DNA of 64,000 bases from Stereocaulon alpinum (taxonomy: Eukaryota > Ascomycota > Lecanoromycetes > Lecanorales > Stereocaulaceae): contig JAEUBA010000008.1 of assembly GCA_018257865.1 (NCBI GenBank), positions 620,001-684,000 of the forward strand. Reading direction: 5' to 3'. The notes under the pieces are model-generated. The model ran no database searches. It was given only the letters and a program-made list of their open reading frames with translations, and was not told the origin of the DNA. The translations under genes and the position numbers were made by a program. This document shows positions 21,965 through 32,709 of this stretch, piece after piece. Within the stretch, counting starts at the first letter, position 1. Each line of letters opens with the position of its first letter.

Positions 21965-23236
21965 CTACCGCTTATTCCTCGTCTGCTCAAAGCTCTGCAA
22001 CACACTCTTAGCAACCTCATCCGTCTTCCCCATCTCCGCATCTATCCCCGCCTCCATACCCTGACCACCTGCCTGCCCCTGCCTTGCAATACCAGCACTC
22101 ATACTCTTCGCCTGCCCCTCTGCAATCTTCCCATACATCCCCATAGCACTAGCTATCATACCGCCCATATCGCCCATGTTTCCAGGCACGATGACAGCCG
22201 TGCCTTCTTTCGCTAGTTTGCCGAATGCCTCGACGTATTTGTCTGCGACTGTAAGACTGATAGCGCCCCTAGCTGCCTCTTGACCCTCTTGCAGCGTCCG
22301 CGCTACGGCTTCGATTCCCTTGGCTGTTGCTTGCGCTCTGAGGAGTATAGCTTCTGCTTCACCGCTAGCCATGTTGATCTGTTCGCTCTTCAGCGCCTCT
22401 GAGGCTAGGATGACGCTCTGTTTCCGCCCCTCGGCGATGTTAATTGCACTCTGTCTCTGCCCTTCGCTCTCTAGGATCTCTGCCCTCTTACTCCGTTCTG
22501 CCGTCACTTGTCTGTGCATAGCACCCACTACGCCTTCCGGCGCATGGATATCCCGTATCTCATACCGCAAGCATACAACGCCCCAATCCCTTGCTGCCTC
22601 ATTGATCGCTTCTGTGATATTCGTATTCAGCGCCGCTCGCTCTCTTAGCACGTGATCGAGCGTCAATCGTCCGATCTCACTTCTCATTGTCGTTTGCGCG
22701 AGTTGGCTGATCGCATACTCCGCATCCTCTACCCCGTAACTAGCCTTGTACGCATCGAAGACTCTTGTATATAGCACACCATCAAGTTCCAACGTAACGT
22801 TGTCAGCAGTGATGGCACTTTGGCTAGGTATTTCCATTGCAGCTTCTTTTAACGATTTGACGTAGGCGATGCGGTCAAGGAACGGAAGAAGAATCGCTAT
22901 GCCGGGTGGGAGAATCCGATTGAATTTTCCCATTCGCTCGACTATCCAGGCTGTTTGTTGGGGTACGAAACGGACTATTGTGTTTGCGGGGAGGGAGGGC
23001 CGTTGGAAGTAGGAAGATGGAGGCGTTGAGGAGCCGGGGGTGGCGCCGAGGAGGGAGGGGCCTATTGCTGAGTGGTGAGAGGATGTGGTGAGTGTGCGGC
23101 GAGCTGAGAGGATATGTGAGGGGGCATAGAGACATGCTGCTGTAAGAGGTGTTCTGGAATTCAAATGCCGAGATGATTGGAGGAGGGCGGATGTTGCTCG
23201 TCCTAGACTGCTGGTAGATGCTTCTCTTAACGCCAT
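21965..23236 (-). CDS. Stomatin-like protein 2, mitochondrial (SPFH/prohibitin-domain)
   Basis: A single exon of 423 aa. Residues 1-65 are Arg/Ser/Thr-rich with few acids (ALREASTSSLGRATSALLQS ... ARRTLTTSSHH), a mitochondrial presequence. The SPFH core follows: VRFVPQQTAWIVERMGKF, LPPGIAILLPFLDRIAYVKS, DNVTLELDGVLYTRV, YAISQLAQTTMRSEIG, INEAARDWGVVCLRYEIRDI, then a long coiled coil (AEILESEGQRQSAINIAEGR). SLP-2 assembles into inner-membrane scaffolds with prohibitins and supports cardiolipin-rich domains and respiratory complexes. It is divergent from the uS11m gene, with 207 bp between starts. The coding strand goes from C-rich at the 5' end to G-rich at the 3' end. Confidence 0.93.
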   Translation of the reverse strand: MALREASTSSLGRATSALLQSSRHLNSRTPLTAACLYAPSHILSARRTLTTSSHHSAIGPSLLGATPGSSTPPSSYFQRPSLPANTIVRFVPQQTAWIVERMGKFNRILPPGIAILLPFLDRIAYVKSLKEAAMEIPSQSAITADNVTLELDGVLYTRVFDAYKASYGVEDAEYAISQLAQTTMRSEIGRLTLDHVLRERAALNTNITEAINEAARDWGVVCLRYEIRDIHAPEGVVGAMHRQVTAERSKRAEILESEGQRQSAINIAEGRKQSVILASEALKSEQINMASGEAEAILLRAQATAKGIEAVARTLQEGQEAARGAISLTVADKYVEAFGKLAKEGTAVIVPGNMGDMGGMIASAMGMYGKIAEGQAKSMSAGIARQGQAGGQGMEAGIDAEMGKTDEVAKSVLQSFEQTRNKR

Positions 23237-23443
23237 TTTTGGCTGCTGTAAAGGCCCTCAAGCCTGCTAATAACGGAGAGCTCAGTCCAGGGAGTCGTAT
23301 GTAGAGTATTGGTGCAACGAAGTTGTTGATGGTGATGGAGGCGAATTGGTAAGAGCTCTTAGCCCTAGTACACTATTTTAGCGCCGTATCGAACCTCTTC
23401 TCCTCCGCACCTTCCAAGCTTGCCATCAATCGCAGTGCTCGCC
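23237..23443. promoter_or_regulatory. 207-bp bidirectional promoter between two mitochondrial-protein genes
   Basis: The start codons of the SLP2-like gene (-) and the uS11m gene (+) are 207 bp apart, so one short segment must drive both. This suggests co-regulation of nuclear genes for mitochondria. No specific site was identified. Confidence 0.5.
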
Positions 23444-24169
23444 ATGAGCCGCCCACTATATCAGCTACCCTCGCTGGGATCAATATGCCTCTCATGTCGC
23501 CTGAATATCTCCCAACAATGGGCTCGCCTGCCGACTATAACCACCTCAAGGCGTCTCCTAACAACAGCCCCCCATAACCTCGCCGACCCTCAATCCCCTA
23601 CATCCTCCCCCTCATCCGCCCCCTCATCCTCCCCATTATCCTCGCCCCTCAACGCCCTCAACACAGCAAAGTCCTTCCAGCCTAAATATAAACCATACAC
23701 AGACCCCTCCAGCACCATTTACAATTACAATTACCAGAACCACCGCTCCGCCAGTCTCACGTACAGGCCACCGCCCAATCCACACCGCCTACACGTCTAC
23801 TCCACGAAACACAACTGCCACATCACACTCTCCCAAGGAAACCGCGATGCCCTCATCTCCGTCTCCGCTGGCAATCTAGGTTTTCGAAAAGCGGCAAGAG
23901 GAAGCTATGATGCGGCGTATCAATTGGGCGCGTTCGTGATGAGTAAAATCGTCACTCAGGGCATGCTGAGTGACGAGTATCCGGGGAAGGGAGGGCCGAT
24001 CAAGGCGTTGGAGATTGTCCTGAGGGATTTTGGACCGGGGCGAGAAGCAGTTTCGAAGATTTTGTTGGGGGGTGAGGGGAAGCAATTGAGGGGTAAGATT
24101 GTGAGGGTTATGGATAGTACGAGGTTGAAGTTTGGGGGGACGAGGAGTAAGAAGCGCAGGAGGATATGA
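23444..24169 (+). CDS. Mitochondrial small-subunit ribosomal protein uS11m
   Basis: A single exon of 241 aa. The first ATG in frame (23444, gccATGagc) gives an Arg/Ser-rich presequence (SRRLLTTAP) and a Ser/Pro linker. The S11 domain begins near residue 115: LHVYSTKHNCHITLSQG, ISVSAGNLGFRKAARGSYDA, AYQLGAFVMSKI, VLRDFGPGREAVSKILLGGE, and ends DSTRLKFGGTRSKKRRRI, the basic S11 tail. It corresponds to yeast Mrps18. The protein sits on the mitoribosome platform next to the mRNA exit. The coding strand switches from C-rich to G-rich near 23880. Confidence 0.88.
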   Translation: MSRPLYQLPSLGSICLSCRLNISQQWARLPTITTSRRLLTTAPHNLADPQSPTSSPSSAPSSSPLSSPLNALNTAKSFQPKYKPYTDPSSTIYNYNYQNHRSASLTYRPPPNPHRLHVYSTKHNCHITLSQGNRDALISVSAGNLGFRKAARGSYDAAYQLGAFVMSKIVTQGMLSDEYPGKGGPIKALEIVLRDFGPGREAVSKILLGGEGKQLRGKIVRVMDSTRLKFGGTRSKKRRRI

Positions 24170-24349
24170 TAGGGTAGGGTAGAGAGGGTTCGTGGGGCGG
24201 ATTTGTATAAACGTTGGGGTATGAAAAATGGCAATTACTTTTGTGAGGGATGCAGCTTCGTGTCAAGACCAGTTTTTCGATCTGAATGCCACTACCGGAA
24301 GTAGGTACAAGAATAACTATATCAGCATGACTGTCCTGGAGTCCAACTC

Positions 24350-25990
24350 GCCGTTCGAACCGAAGACATTAACTACTTCACCATTCATCAGCCCGTGCAT
24401 ACAGCACTCCCTACAAATAGGTGTTTATCCGGTCCACGCTGACGCAGGACATACAGCGCTTGACCGCCATACAAGGTGTAGATTAGATCTCCTTCTCTTG
24501 CTCGCGGTTGAACCAGTCACATGTAACACTCATGTGCCCGAGCGAATCTTCGCGTATACGTTGCAACTTGCATTTACTGGCGGAGATTTCGCTTTATTAT
24601 CATTCCATCAAAGCTCAGTGTCATGATCTAACAACCCGTAGCGCCAATCCATCGTGGAGTCACCGTGTCCAACTTGTTGGAAGCGAATGAGGGAAAGAGT
24701 TGAGTAAACCTTAGCAGTAATTGTGCGTAGGAGTGCCAGTTCTGCCTCTTCGCCAGTAGGGTAAGCAGATGCATCTATCCCTATGGCTCAGCTCCGTTCT
24801 CTGGACGTATCGGACAAATCGACTAGAACGATTAGATTCCTCATTGTGATACCTATCCAAGCGCCTCGACGTGGAGTTGCGTGCCTGCAAACTATAACTC
24901 TTCGCGTCTGCTCCCGTCAGGATAAATCGACTACTGGCCCGCGATTTAACACTGCCATACATATCTACCAAATGAACTTCCGACCATTGTATATCGCCAG
25001 TCTGGGACCCAGCTGTTTATTGGCTCCGTTTGTACGCTCAGATACGTCGCGCTGTGATCAATGCAACCAAGAACGTCAATTCGGGAACCCTCAATGCCAT
25101 TTCGAATGAAGAAGTCTCCCAAATCACTACTGACCGCAGCCATAGACTTATTGTGACCATGCACTATTGCATCGCTCGCAGGATTCGTGGCAAGACCAAG
25201 CGCTGATTTGACTCGATCCCTAGTATCTGTACCTTAAAATGTCATAGCATTGCCAGAACATTGAAGAACGGCCACGGTTCGATGTCTCTACGAAGATCCG
25301 GGACATCGCTTACACGTCCCATAGGAATTGCCTTACGAGCAACACCTTCGAAATCAGTACCTTGTGATTGCCGAATGCTGTAGACAACAAACCTGAAGGC
25401 TTCTAAATGCCGAATAGAAGTTTTGTGCTGTCCACAAGCGAATATCGTTTGTGTGGGGTAAGTACCTTCTCTTACAATCGAGACTTTCAAATACCATTCT
25501 CGATCACACGACTCAGCAGCAGCTGCACTCCTTCGAATGTTCTTGGACCTTTGTAGCCCAACAAGGGCTCTTACAGAAGCATCAGTCATGGAAGGATTGC
25601 GCCTTGCTGATTTGCCTTCCTTAGGCAATGGATCACCGCCTCCCCATATAGCGTTGGTGCACTCTCCGGCTTTTTAAAAGCTAGACCCGTGTCCATGATA
25701 GGTAGTCTTAGCCAAGCATAGACTACTGCACTCTGCTCGAACGCCACTATCACCCAGCGGACTGGTTCGCTCCGTTCCACAGTACCCTGTTGACTGATGC
25801 AGATGGCATTGGTCCATAAATAACGCTTAGTATTTCTCATACCGTACCGCATTGGAAAGTACCGTGCGAGTGCTCGTTGTGATTGGCAAGACACAACCAT
25901 TAATGATGACTATCTTGAAAATCTCGGGCTTCTCCCATACGTAGGACAGAGCGATTCCATTGGGCACCTGGTGGATCCTGCAATCATGGA
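24350..25990 (-). pseudogene. Decayed HET-domain (heterokaryon incompatibility) gene
   Basis: HET-domain hallmarks occur in correct order on the minus strand but in shifting frames: IALSYVWEKPEI at about 25960-25925, LWTNAICISQQG then ERSEPVRWVI and VVYAWL near 25820-25720, IFACGQHKTSIRHLEAF near 25440-25390, INSWVPDWR near 25010, and finally a GDLIYTLYGG...VLRQRG...VGECC.HGLMNGE tail at about 24495-24375 that needs a one-base shift. Multiple stops and shifts make this a relic rather than an intron-rich gene. Intact HET proteins trigger cell death after fusion of incompatible strains. Loss is common in these fast-evolving families. Confidence 0.8.
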
Positions 25991-26402
25991 TGTTGAGTCT
26001 AAGTTATCTGCTTCCCAAAGGCTGCAGCAGACGAAAGTGATCTTCACCCATTGGCGCATGATGGCAGCGAAGTGGATTTTTTTGGGGCGTCAACGGAGAC
26101 CTTCAAGAAACGCTCGTTATATCCATGCCAGCGTCGAGAACTGTTGCGATGGAGATAGCAACGAATCTTCGAGATTGACACACTCCCCAGAGACGTGGGA
26201 CAGTGGAGGACGTTGCCCTTTGCAAGGGTACACCTAGTCACGCTAGGTGGAAAGTAATCAGCGACTTGAAAGTCTGCGATAATCTGACTACAATGCAGCA
26301 ACTTTCCCTCCGATGAGCCCTGTTCTTGTGTACAGGTAAGCTTTAGTATCGCTGTCTTAACACCTGCCCTAAGCCCATGACCTGGCGTTGCGTGGTCAAC
26401 CG
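25991..26402. other. Intergenic, possibly the N-terminal end of the HET relic
   Basis: A minus-strand frame at 26044-26301 could be the degraded region before the HET domain, but no motif supports it. It may also hold 3' untranslated sequence of the DeSI-like gene. Otherwise nothing is recognised. Confidence 0.3.
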
Positions 26403-27257
26403 CTATGAACGTTCCCGGGGAGGAGGAGCTCGTTCGCTGGTAGGTATGTCTCTGCCAGCAGTATCTCGTATAACGTCCTTACCCTTCCCGCTGCCGCCTT
26501 TCCGTCGACCTCTATCACTGCTCCAACCATCGTCTTCACTATACATTGAGCTGCCATGGAAGCTATGACCACGATGGTACTCCTGGCGTAACATTGAAGT
26601 CCGCTCGTCTTCCTCATCCTCTTCTAATAGCTCCCCATCTGCTGTATCATGATCGGGTGGAGCGATCCATTCGCGGGGCACGACGCAGGGTAGTGCGATA
26701 CCTATACTGGCCGCTCGATTGAGCCAACCTGGCGCTGGCTTACCTATGAGCCTTTCGCAAAGATGACTCGTGAAATGGTTGCAATTATTGGAGAGGAGGT
26801 TGTAGGATGGGCCAAGGAAATCCTGCGACACCTCCCTGATGATAGTCTCGATCTCATGTTGGGGTCGGAAGCTGAAACCTTGCAGCAGCTCACATCTGAA
26901 GGTTCCTCCTGGTGGCTCCATTCGTGGCTTTGTCCAGTAGACGCCTGACATCCCGGGTCTGTCGTGCCCGCCAAACGCATATTCTCGATTTAAGCTCTTT
27001 ACTAAGACGCCGGTGTGTAGGAGGGAGCTTCCGAAGAACCAGAGTGTAGACGCAAGTTTGCCTGGCTACATGTCTGCGATCAGCTTTAAACCTTGCAAGG
27101 TAGGTCCGAGACATACTGGGAGAAGGTCATAGACATTGATGACGACCTCGGACCTTGGTACTGAGGATGAGGTCCGACGAGCTTCTGTGGGTTGCGGACT
27201 GTGTGATTCTGGTATAGTCAATGAGCGACTCTCCTTTCTGTAGGCCTCGGGCGCCAT
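26403..27257 (-). CDS. DeSI-type (PPPDE) desumoylating/deubiquitinating isopeptidase
   Basis: Two exons (27257-27117, 27065-26403) give 267 aa. The join rebuilds VINVYDLLP|PGKLASTLW, then FFGSSLLHTGVLVKSLNREY with the catalytic histidine in LLHTGV. AFGGHDRPGMSGVYWTKPR, PPGGTFRCE and YNLLSNNCNHFTSHLCERL follow, with the catalytic cysteine in NNCNHF. This is the His-Cys dyad of the PPPDE superfamily, which removes SUMO or ubiquitin from proteins. ASIGIALPCVVPREWIAPP is the usual C-terminal lobe, followed by an acidic then basic disordered tail. It is divergent from the OLA1 gene. Confidence 0.92.
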
Positions 27258-27820
27258 GATGTTCAGATAGATAGGTGCAAAGACTAGGTTGTCTGGGAAG
27301 AACAGGTGAAGTATAATGTAGAGCCGTTGGAAGTGCCAGCCCTCCACTCGAAGAACGCGACTGCGTAGTTACAGTCGAAAGTAGCATATACTTGCTTCTA
27401 GAAGGGAGAGTTGTAGTGGAGCACAGGTGTACTGTACTCCTTGCCTGCCTCGAGGACGCGCAGGAGAAAAGTCCGGGGCTTATCGATAGCGCTTCGGGCG
27501 GATCTTAGCGGCACGCACCGCTAGACCGAACTCAGAGACTCAGAGCAGATATAATCTTTTCCATAATCGAGCAAGGCCTAGCAATTCAACAATTGTTAGT
27601 GAAGAGAGCGGCTCCTGCTTGCTCTCTATCCATCCACAAGACGACGAAGTCACTGCGATCATCTTACGCTTTCACTTCAATCTCTTGTCGCTTTTATAAA
27701 CTAGCAGCAGGATCTGCATCTGAGTTTCAACACAAGGCGAGCCCGCCGCCAGCTCCTCTCCAGCTCTCCTCAACAGCCTCGCGCACATTTTCTGTCTCAA
27801 CAGCCAGACACAAGAATAAA
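27258..27820. promoter_or_regulatory. Divergent promoter region of DeSI-like and OLA1 genes
   Basis: 563 bp lie between the two start codons. The right 228 bases (27593-27820) are in frame and open with OLA1 and encode a presequence-like peptide without an ATG (see findings). A TATA-like gatataatc sits at about 27548. Confidence 0.4.
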
Positions 27821-29447
27821 ATGCCACCAAAGAAAAAAGAGGAAGAGAAGAAGGTGCTCTTAGGACGCCCTGGGAACAGTCTGAAGAGCGGTATCGTATG
27901 TAGGAGTAATCCTTCCACCCTCTACCTCAACGCGCCTTGACATGCTTACAGTTTTTCTTAGGTCGGTCTGGCCAATGTTGGTAAATCAACGTTGTTTCAA
28001 GCCATCACCAAGTGTTCATTGGGCAATCCAGCCGTGAGACAATGATTAAGACTGACCTGCTCGTTTGAAGCTTACAGATAGTCTACAGAATTTCCCGTAC
28101 GCCACAATCGAACCCGAAGAAGCGCGTGTCATTGTACCAGATGCACGCTTTGACTGGCTATGCGAAAAGTACCAGCCCAAGTCCAAGGTACCAGCCAACT
28201 TGACGGTCTACGACATCGCCGGTTTGACGAGGGGGGCTTCGACTGGAGCTGGTCTTGGAAATGCTTTTCTCTCCCACATTCGAGCGGTCGATGCAATCTT
28301 CCAAGTCGTCCGATGCTTTGATGATGCAGAAATCATACACGTTGAAGGTGATGTAGACCCTGTACGAGACTTGAACATCATCAGCGAGGAGTTGCGCATT
28401 AAGGACATTGAGTTTGTGGAGAAGGACCTAGAGAACTTGAAGAAGCAGACAAGGAGGGGTGGGCAAAGCTTAGAGATGAAGAAATTGAAGGAAGAGGAGG
28501 CTACAGTGGAGAAGATCTTGGCTTGGCTTAAGGACGGGAAAGACGTGAGGAAAGAGAACTGGACACCCAAAGAGGTAATTGATCTTCCTCCCTAAGGATT
28601 CTGTCTTTCATGATGAACAAGAGCTATAAAGCTCGAATAATCCCAGCTCGTTGAGCGGCTCAACATACAACGCAAGAGACCGCATTGAAATAAAACCCAA
28701 CCCTGACTCCAAGACACGGAATACATTATTACACCACTCGCACACTTTGTTGTCGACGCGGCTGATGAGATGGCAATTTTAGGTTGAAGTGATCAATCCC
28801 CTCTTCCTCCTCACCGCCAAACCTGTCGTCTATCTTGTCAACCTTAGCGAAAAGGACTACATTCGACAAAAGAATAAGCATCTCCCCAAGATCGCCGAGT
28901 GGGTTAAAGAACATGCGACAGGAGATCCCCTACTGCCTCTATCAGTCGCTTTCGAGGAGCGCCTCACGCGCTTTGAGACTGAAGCTGAGGCATTGGAAGA
29001 ATGCAAGAAGCTGGTTACGAAATCGGCACTGCCAAAGATCGTTACAACTATGAGACAAATGCTGGGCCTGGGAAGCTTTTTCACAACTGGGGCAGACGAA
29101 GTAAGACAGTGGACGATAAGAAAGGGGACAAAAGCACCACAGGCTGCTGGCGTGATTCATGGAGGTATGCTCAGAAATCCGATATTGTTCTCTTGGAAAG
29201 TTGGGGTACTGACTTCGGACTTTACAGACTTCGAGAAGACCTTCATTCAGTGTATTGTGTATAACTACGAGGTCTTGAAGGAGTTAGGCGACGAGGCTGA
29301 AGTCAAAGCCAAGGGCAAGGTCATGACGAAGGGCAAGGACTATGTTGTTGAGTACGTCCATTAAGACAATGACACCATACAAAGCTGACGCTTCACTCCA
29401 GAGATGGCGATATTATCTTGATCAAAGCTGGAGCTGCAAAGTCATGA
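27821..29447 (+). CDS. ola1: OLA1/YchF-type GTPase/ATPase
   Basis: Five exons (27821-27895, 27962-28033, 28089-28574, 28783-29351, 29402-29447) total 1248 nt, 415 aa, slightly longer than most relatives. The start MPPKKKEEEKKVLLGRPGN is classical for the family. Nucleotide-binding motifs are GLANVGKST (G1, split from the start by intron 1), DIAGLTRGAS (G3) and NLSEKD (G4, NxxE variant that favours ATP over GTP). A coiled-coil arm (EEELRIKDIEFVEKDLENLK region) follows, and a C-terminal TGS domain (FFTTGADEVRQWTIRKGTKA, GVIHGGM, DGDIILIKAGA). OLA1 binds ribosomes and modulates stress responses. Intron 3 is unusually long at 208 nt. Confidence 0.95.
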
Positions 29448-30413
29448 ACGTTTCCGAGTGATTCTGGGACTGGGTAAACCTCCTTCTGTAGTTGTGCTAC
29501 CAGCGGGCTAGCATTCTACAGCCGCAAGATACAGATGCTTAAGCGTGTATATTAGCACATCGATCCAAAACGGAACAAGCTCTACCAATGGAAAATTTGC
29601 GAAGTGTTGCTGTACAATGAGGTTTGGCGCGAGAGGAAGACCACTCATTCCATCGTAAGAAATTCTCATGGATGCGAATGAATTCTGACATTGTTGAGCG
29701 GTAAACCTACACTGATAGGATTCGGAAGAGTGCATAGCAGTACCGTAACGGCGCATTGCACATGGAGGAATTACCGGATTGCGAGGCTGACTATACTATT
29801 GTGGCGTTTCGGTGGGAATTGTGATGCTTGGAGATTACGAAACTTGCCTAGTTCGGGTGGCTTTGACGGTGTAAAGGCTGACTCGGTAGGGAATGGCGAG
29901 GAGCGTTGTATCGCGTCTTCACCCTCGAGGGGATGATTTGACATCCCGAAGGCTGTGCATCGATTTCGGGTTATTCAGTAGGCTACTGTTTGGACGACTG
30001 CTACGCATTATGCTTGTGGTATGTATGCTACACGTGTGTATCTGGAATATCTCAACTTTGCAAAGCTGTCCGCAATTCGTGTGCCTCATATAGTATCATC
30101 TGACTTAGTAGCGTCTGGTGTGACTAGTGAAAGAAGCGCGTTCGAAATGCAGAAAGCGATTATCGGACCTGTTCTCACAAGACGCCGGCTCTAGGCTTTC
30201 TGGAATACTCCATTGACCTGTACATAGACCTCGATAGCCCATATCCCACTTTACTGCTAAGCAACATGAGAAGGAGAAATTCTGCTTTTATGACCATGAC
30301 AAGCTGTATTGTACACGATAAACTTGTAACGCGCACATGCTTTTAGAAGTAGACCTGGGATACTCTGCTATCAATACGCTCGAACCCAGGACCAGCAAAC
30401 AGTAAAACCCTGA
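29448..30413. other. Intergenic, no gene supported
   Basis: Lies 3' of both OLA1 (+) and the 715-aa protein gene (-), so it is a convergent tail region. Only short frames without motifs were seen. No repeat or RNA gene was recognised. Confidence 0.4.
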
Positions 30414-32709
30414 TCAAGCTTTCCTCCAAATGGCGCCAATACTATTGATCGCGATCGGGTCTGAATGACCCCAGAATCCAACAAGGGTCCAGCTGCTACT
30501 ACTGTCCGGTGGCTCTTGCTCCACAGTCTTCAACCCTGCTGGTACGGATGCTCTAGCTTGACCGTATGATTTCCAGCTCGTCAATTCCTGCCCTGTGGAA
30601 TCCAACATCACTAGTCCGGCTAGACATCCTGAGCCTGCCGTATACTCGATTCTCACTTTTGCTGCTTTGGCACGTTTCAAGTCTGCAACGGGCTGGCTCC
30701 AGTACGCGTGGTTTCTGTTAGCTTTACCAGCGATATGGTGGATGCCGTCTTCTCTGGGAGGAACGTTGGAGTCTGCAGCAGTACTAAAGCCGATGCCTGA
30801 TACGTGATTGTGACAGCGCTTGGAGCGTGTCTGCAACCCGAACATGCCCAGCCAGTTGATGGTGCGGTTTTCGTGAGCGTGGATGCGAAGCTTAGTTAGG
30901 GGCTCAACGTGTGATGTATTCCCTGCGGAGTCTAGGGTGCAGAAAATCCGGTCCGATCCTTTGCCGTCCACCCATGAGCGCTGTATCGGAAGGTGGTCGC
31001 CTACTAAAGGTGAGAATTCGAGATCATCATCTTGGGCCCAACCGCCTATCTTGGCAATTTCCGGTCCGGTGAGGAGGCCAAAGTTGGTGTCTCGCCGGAC
31101 AAGATCAGCTTGCTGGCGTATTGTCTGGCCGTGATGCCTGATCTATAGAACGCGTCAATCTCAGCCTTAGCACAATGATAGAACATGACCTACCGGCAGC
31201 CGCTTTCTGAGCTCTCCCGGCCACATGTAAGTCACTCCCCGTTGCTGTCCGTTCTCATCTATGCCCGCTAGCGAAGGCTCGGTGATCAGGGCTTTTGTTA
31301 TGTCGGTAATCTGGGTCATGCCACTGCGTGCCAGCATTCTTGCTTCGCTCATACCCTTAGGTGTCAGCTTGATCGGGTTGGGCACTTCGGGCCCTGCATC
31401 CCGCTCCCGGTACTGCTCTGGATGCTTCAGCATATCAGACAGCTCTCCCCAGATATTCTTGTAGGCTAAGAAGCCGCTGAACAGGTCCTGAGTATAGATG
31501 GAGCATAGCTCGTAATCAAGGATTCTGAACTTGTCATCTGGTGGATTACGAGCATCGGCTTCATTGAAGCTTCTAAGGCTGGTGTAACGGGTCAATATGG
31601 CTGACGTTCGTTGAGCGCAGGTCTGTACAAGGTGTGGGAATCTGGTAGCCACATCCACGACGGTCTTGAGATCCCATTTGTCATCTACGGGCTTCACGTC
31701 TCCGCCACCAGCCCAGTTGACGGAAATGGTCGTCTCTGTGTCGTCCCAAACGTCGCTCTTGTGTCTGTCTATGGAGTCATTTGTACCTACTGACAGCCCC
31801 GGGGCGGCAGCAACGGCGATTTGTGCTTCTGCGGCAGCTCTCACCGCAGAGACCTTTGATTTGTCGCTGATCTTGATGCTGATTATCGCGCTGAACTCGC
31901 CACCTTCGGTGAAGCCACTGATGAAACAATCACCTGAGTAGTTCAGCTACTGCTAACACAAATGAGAAGAGTCGGTACTCACCGAAGACCTCGGTAAATT
32001 TGGAGTTTTCCATCTCTGGTATGGGGTTAAAGGTCATCTGGTCGGCCACAGGGGAAGTCTCATTGGTCACTTTGACTGTAACGATGTAGTTCAGATCAGA
32101 CTGATTGACTTTGTTCTCATTGACGATTGAGGTGCTGCCGGCACCTTTGACCGTACCATACTTGATCGATGCGGACGAAGAGATGTTCAACGCTTCCACA
32201 ATATCCGATACATTGTCCACCAACCGTGAAGAGTAGGTGACAATCTGAACGACGTTCTTGTGGGGCGAGGTGGTTTCTGCTGGAGGAACTGACGTTGCTG
32301 GGTAGTCAGGCATCGATCTTGCTTTGGAGATTGGGTTGTCGCCATCTGATGCGATGGTGGCCGCGAGAGAGTCACTACTGGCTTGCCGGCGTAACGTGAT
32401 AGCGTTGTCTGAAACAGCTCTCTGAGCCGCTTGACGGCCCAAGGAGCTGGGCTCGATATGGAGACTCTGTGGCCGCCGCTCGACTGAGCGAGTCTTGTAG
32501 TTAGGCTCGGTGAAAAGGCTTCGCGGCCGCCCACGGCTTATTGTGCGAGCCTTCTTGGCGGGTTCGATCAGAACAGCATTCTCAACGCAAGTCTCTTGTG
32601 TATATGAATTGAAGCTCCGGCAAGGTTAGCCACGCTCTTCGAGTATTGGATGGGTATCTTACCCTTGGCCAAGCCTCATGGCATTCGTGTATGGTGCGAG
32701 GAACGACAT
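30414..32709 (-). CDS. Large fungal protein of unknown function with a conserved APYTNAMRLGQGFN start
   Basis: Four exons (32709-32663, 32614-31983, 31933-31194, 31142-30414) give 2148 nt, 715 aa. The N-terminus SFLAPYTNAMRLGQGFNSYT is rebuilt across intron 1. The middle has SSASIKYGTVKGAGSTSIVN, a FGDCFISGFTEGGEFSAIIS segment at intron 2, WDDTETTISVNWAGGG, and AQRTSAILTRYTSLRSF. The last 190 residues (GMFGLQTRSKR, GIHHIAGKANRNHAYWSQP, IEYTAGSGCLAGLVML) look like a separate beta-rich, possibly carbohydrate-binding module. From memory this pattern belongs to a family of uncharacterised fungal proteins; similarity of the beta-rich middle to membrane-attack-type folds is conceivable but untested. 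No signal peptide is visible. Confidence 0.8.

Noticed and set aside
24228..24626. 132-codon ATG-led plus-strand frame
   Set aside because: It is antisense to the C-terminal part of the HET relic and has no motif of its own.
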